This document shows positions 59,384 through 62,118 of a stretch of DNA of 62,118 nt, piece after piece. The stretch covers positions 1 through 62,118 of the forward strand of contig JAFTUV010000021.1 in NCBI GenBank assembly GCA_017466065.1, written 5' to 3'. The translations under genes were made by a program, and so were the position numbers. This stretch comes from Bacteroidaceae bacterium. Lineage in GTDB: Bacteria; Bacteroidota; Bacteroidia; Bacteroidales; Bacteroidaceae. How positions within the stretch are numbered: position 1 is the first letter of the stretch; the number at the start of each line of letters is the position of its first letter. The notes beneath the pieces were generated by a model, which was not told the origin of the DNA, searched no databases, and was given only the letters and a program-made list of their open reading frames with translations.

Positions 59384-61168
59384 ATGTTGCATAACAGTGT
59401 ACAGGATAGGGTAGAAGCCCTGCGCAAATATATGGCCTCGAAAGGCCTATCGGCATTTATCGTAGTTAGCAGCGATGCCCACAGCAGCGAATATGTAGCC
59501 GACTGCTGGAAGTCGCGTGAGTGGCTCACAGGGTTCGACGGCTCGGCCGGCACCGCAGTGATAACCCTCACCGACGCATCCTTGTGGACCGACTCGCGCT
59601 ACTGGTTGGCAGCAGAGCAATCCTTGCAGGGAACAGGTATAACACTTATGAAAGACGGGTTGCAAGAAACCCCCTCTATAACCGAGTGGCTTTGCAGTAA
59701 TTTAAAAGCCGGCGACATTGTGGGAGTCGATGGAACCGTCTGTACAATAAGCGAAGCAACCGATTGGGCAACCCTCCTCTCTGTTTGCGGAATATCACTC
59801 GAAACTTCCCACACTCCTTTCGATGAAATATGGCACAACCGCCCCTCTTTGCCTATGGGCGAGGCAACCATTATGCCTCTTGAACTTTGTGGCGAGGATG
59901 CGGCGGGCAAATTGCAACGTCTGCGCGAGAAACTCGCCCTGAAAGGTGCCGACGGAATGTTGGTTACTATGCTCGACGAAATTGCTTGGCTCACCAATCT
60001 GCGTGGCAGCGACGTCGATTATAATCCGGTTGTAGTATCCTATATGCTTGTGACAGCAACCGATGCAACCCTTTTCATTCACCCCTCGAAAGTTTCCCCC
60101 GCCGTAGAGTCACACCTTGTTGCAGCAGGAATTGCCATTGCACCCTATAATGCAGTGTGGAGTGCTCTTACCACTTATCCCCACGCCACAATACTAATGT
60201 CGCCCACACGTTGCAACAGCGCAGCGTGTGAGCAACTGAATGTGGCCACTCGCCCCATTTTCGGCGACTCGCCCATAGCCGCAATGAAAGCCGTTAAAAA
60301 CAGCGTGGAGATTGAAGGCTTCAAGAAAGCAATGCTTGCCGAGGGTGTGGCAATGGTGAAACTGCTTCATTGGCTGAAACCCGCAGTGGAGCAGGGCGGT
60401 GTAACCGAGCTTGATGTAGACAGGCAACTGACAGCCTTCCGCAGCGAGTCGAGGGCATTCACCGGATTGAGTTTTGCCACCATTGCGGCCTATGGAGCAA
60501 ATGCCGCCATAGTGCATTATGAACCGACAGAGGAGAGCAATGCACCTTTGTTTCCGCGGGGATTCCTGTTGCTCGACTGCGGCGGGCAGTATACCTGCGG
60601 CACCACCGATGTAACCCGTGCAATACCCTTGGGGCCCCTCACCGATGAAGAGAGGCGCGACTACACCCTTGTCCTGCGCGGGCACATTTCCCTTGCAATG
60701 GCCCACTTCCCGCTGGGCACCTGCGGCACACAATTAGATGTTCTTGCCCGTCAATGGCTGTGGCGCAACGGCGAGAATTATCTCCACGGGACAGGGCACG
60801 GAGTAGGGCACTTCCTCAATGTACACGAAGGCCCGCATCAAATTAGAATGAATAATATGCCGGCACCGCTCTTGCCGGGTGTTACCGTTACCAATGAGCC
60901 CGGCCTATACAAGGCCGGCCGTCACGGCATACGCATCGAAAATACAATGCTTGTGAAGCAGTGTGCCACCACTGAATTTGGAGATTTCTGCTCAATGGAA
61001 CCACTCACACTATGTCCCATAGACACAACCGCCATAATTCCCGAACTATTGGGAAACGAAGCGACAGCCTACCTTAACGACTACCACAAAAAGGTCTATG
61101 AAGCTCTCGCTCCCCATTTGAGTGGCGAGCAACTGGAATATCTTAAAAAATCCTGTGCCGCAATATGA
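59384..61168 (+). CDS. pepP: Xaa-Pro aminopeptidase (aminopeptidase P, M24B)
   Basis: Aminopeptidase P removes N-terminal residues that precede proline. The 594-residue protein has two N-terminal creatinase-like domains and the pita-bread catalytic domain with metal ligands D398, D409, H472, E505 and E519, in LLDCGGQYTCGTTDVTR, GTGHGVGH, TNEPGLY and IRIEN. Spacing matches the long eukaryote-like (XPNPEP1) form rather than E. coli PepP. No signal peptide is seen. Its stop overlaps the next gene's ATG (ATGA). Confidence 0.94.
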   Translation: MLHNSVQDRVEALRKYMASKGLSAFIVVSSDAHSSEYVADCWKSREWLTGFDGSAGTAVITLTDASLWTDSRYWLAAEQSLQGTGITLMKDGLQETPSITEWLCSNLKAGDIVGVDGTVCTISEATDWATLLSVCGISLETSHTPFDEIWHNRPSLPMGEATIMPLELCGEDAAGKLQRLREKLALKGADGMLVTMLDEIAWLTNLRGSDVDYNPVVVSYMLVTATDATLFIHPSKVSPAVESHLVAAGIAIAPYNAVWSALTTYPHATILMSPTRCNSAACEQLNVATRPIFGDSPIAAMKAVKNSVEIEGFKKAMLAEGVAMVKLLHWLKPAVEQGGVTELDVDRQLTAFRSESRAFTGLSFATIAAYGANAAIVHYEPTEESNAPLFPRGFLLLDCGGQYTCGTTDVTRAIPLGPLTDEERRDYTLVLRGHISLAMAHFPLGTCGTQLDVLARQWLWRNGENYLHGTGHGVGHFLNVHEGPHQIRMNNMPAPLLPGVTVTNEPGLYKAGRHGIRIENTMLVKQCATTEFGDFCSMEPLTLCPIDTTAIIPELLGNEATAYLNDYHKKVYEALAPHLSGEQLEYLKKSCAAI

Positions 61169-61941
61169 CAATGAGAATTTCGGCCGTAATCGTAACCTTG
61201 ATATTGCTGGCAGCGTGCAGCAGCCCCGTCCCTCACGCACAACCGGAACTTATTGCTCACGCCGGTGGCGAGGTCGATGGCTTTGTATATACAAATTCCC
61301 GCGAAGCACTCGAACAATCGGTTGCAGCCGGCTATCGTAACATAGAATTCGACCTCCTGTTTACTGCCGACAGCATTTTGGTTGCCGCCCATTCGTGGCA
61401 GGAATTTAACGAAGCGACAGGCTTTGCCCATAAAGGCGACACGGCACCGCAATATGCCGATTTTGCCACTCGCCGCATACACGGCCGTTACACCCCTCTC
61501 TCGGCTGCCGAGATTAACGATTTTTTTATGGCCGACACCACGCTGTTGCTCGTGACCGATAAAATCTCATCGCCGGCTGTACTTGCCGCTAATTTCCCCA
61601 CACTCAAAGAGCGTATGATGGTAGAGGCCTTCAACTACAACGACTATTCAATCCTCCTGTCGCAAGGCTACTATCGTGTTCTCTACTCCTGCCTTGCCAC
61701 CGACCTCACAGCAGCACTTGTGAGGCATTTGCTGTTGCATCCTCTTTTCAAAGGCCCTAAAATCGAGTGGATTACAATGTATGCCGGAGAGCTCGATAAT
61801 CCCACGTTCCGCATCATCGATGCGCTTGCTTCGTTCAAAATGGCTCTCTTTACCATAAACGATTATGCCCGGATGCCACAAGAAAAGTTTAGGGATATAA
61901 ACAAAGTGAAAATGATTTATACCGATAAACTTAAACCTTGA
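61165..61941 (+). CDS. GDPD-like lipoprotein
   Basis: This 258-residue protein has a lipoprotein signal (ILLAACSS, Cys18) and a glycerophosphodiester phosphodiesterase-like barrel start: LIAHAGGEVDGFVYTNSREALEQSVAAGYRNIEFDLLFTADSILVAAHSW, in which the His, the E-x-D pair and the later His correspond to the GDPD active site. The C-terminal half is divergent (ITMYAGELDNPTFRIIDALASFKMALFTINDY). It overlaps pepP by 4 bases; a second ATG at 61171 is equally possible. Substrate is probably a glycerophosphodiester or similar, but unproven. Confidence 0.75.
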   Translation: MTMRISAVIVTLILLAACSSPVPHAQPELIAHAGGEVDGFVYTNSREALEQSVAAGYRNIEFDLLFTADSILVAAHSWQEFNEATGFAHKGDTAPQYADFATRRIHGRYTPLSAAEINDFFMADTTLLLVTDKISSPAVLAANFPTLKERMMVEAFNYNDYSILLSQGYYRVLYSCLATDLTAALVRHLLLHPLFKGPKIEWITMYAGELDNPTFRIIDALASFKMALFTINDYARMPQEKFRDINKVKMIYTDKLKP

Positions 61942-62010
61942 AAATCTCAAAGCAAAATAATTTATTGAAAAAAGAAACTGTTTAAATTTCTTTCGAAAAA
62001 GTTGATTACA

Positions 62011-62118
62011 TTACCCGCGAGTTGTGCTTGCCTTTTTATGCTCTTTTTTGCCTGTTTCTCCCTTTTTCGCAGTTACATAGCCCGCTATGCGCCTTTGAAA
62101 AATGAAAAAACATCCTAA
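62011..62118 (-). other. Possible C-terminal coding fragment at the right edge
   Basis: A minus-strand frame is open from the window edge to a TAA at 62011-62013 and encodes 35 codons including RIAGYVTAKKGETGKKEHK. It is too short to assign; it may be the end of a gene outside the window or chance. Confidence 0.2.

Overview
The window is a piece of a Bacteroidales (Bacteroidota) chromosome. Evidence: promoters with the lineage-specific -7 box TAnnTTTG or TAnnTTCG, almost no Shine-Dalgarno sequences, Bacteroidota-type families (DUF4251, fimbrillin-like lipoproteins, BspA leucine-rich repeats, IorA without a ferredoxin tail, a long PurF paralogue) and ISAon1-type transposon remnants. Genus cannot be fixed from the sequence. 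No CRISPR array, rRNA or complete prophage is visible.

Layout. 1-455: right end of an ISAon1-family insertion sequence running off the left edge. 669-3651: nitrilase-family amidase plus iorAB (aryl-pyruvate:ferredoxin oxidoreductase). 3728-6407: sugar-kinase-like phosphotransferase, an orphan HsdR-N-like nuclease-fold gene, and holA divergent from it. 6460-8880 (minus): lipoprotein, rsmG, metallo-beta-lactamase hydrolase, small DUF4359-like protein. 9156-11328: YtxH/holin-like membrane set and rmuC. 11329-12001: repeat-filled gap with two copies of a palindromic MITE-like element and an isolated IS end. 12002-14209 (minus): SDR and aldehyde dehydrogenase. 14534-16289: paaK and a double-ACT protein, functional partners of iorAB. 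16498-18931: BASS transporter, menG, menA. 18940-20268 (minus): MscS/YbdG channel.

20269-25649 is the most accessory-looking part. It holds two strongly structured RNA regions, one with mutually exclusive folds and a terminator in the leader of the next operon. That operon encodes an AT-rich secreted BspA/dockerin/Ig protein and a large fimbrillin/vWA lipoprotein with two nearly identical C-terminal modules.

25770-33435 returns to housekeeping: ispE, dnaB, trpS, pheT, yebC. 33543-34688 holds a dispersed repeat and a DUF4251 gene whose reading frame continues, after one TGA, into a proline-rich repeat tail. 34887-36712: GH43-like lipoprotein and nagB. 36797-38576 (minus): unusual tight operon of a small beta-repeat protein, a GT2 glycosyltransferase and a PLC-like protein. 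38825-44127: lplA-gcvT-gcvH-gcvPA-gcvPB, joining lipoylation to glycine cleavage. 44204-50368 (minus): lon, tgt, lptF/G, DEAD-box helicase. 50611-52459: lipid kinase and trmN6.

52475-53099 is a minus-strand tRNA-Thr(CGT) unit preceded by two tandem 5'-half copies of the same tRNA. 53199-58551: a short transcription unit with a 38-codon ORF, then a PurF-like amidotransferase and carB. 58711-61941: tRNA-His, TonB-C protein, aminopeptidase P and a GDPD-like lipoprotein. The best candidates for undescribed biology are the two-state leader RNA, the tRNA half array, the interrupted DUF4251 frame, the vWA lipoprotein and the beta-repeat/GT2/PLC operon.
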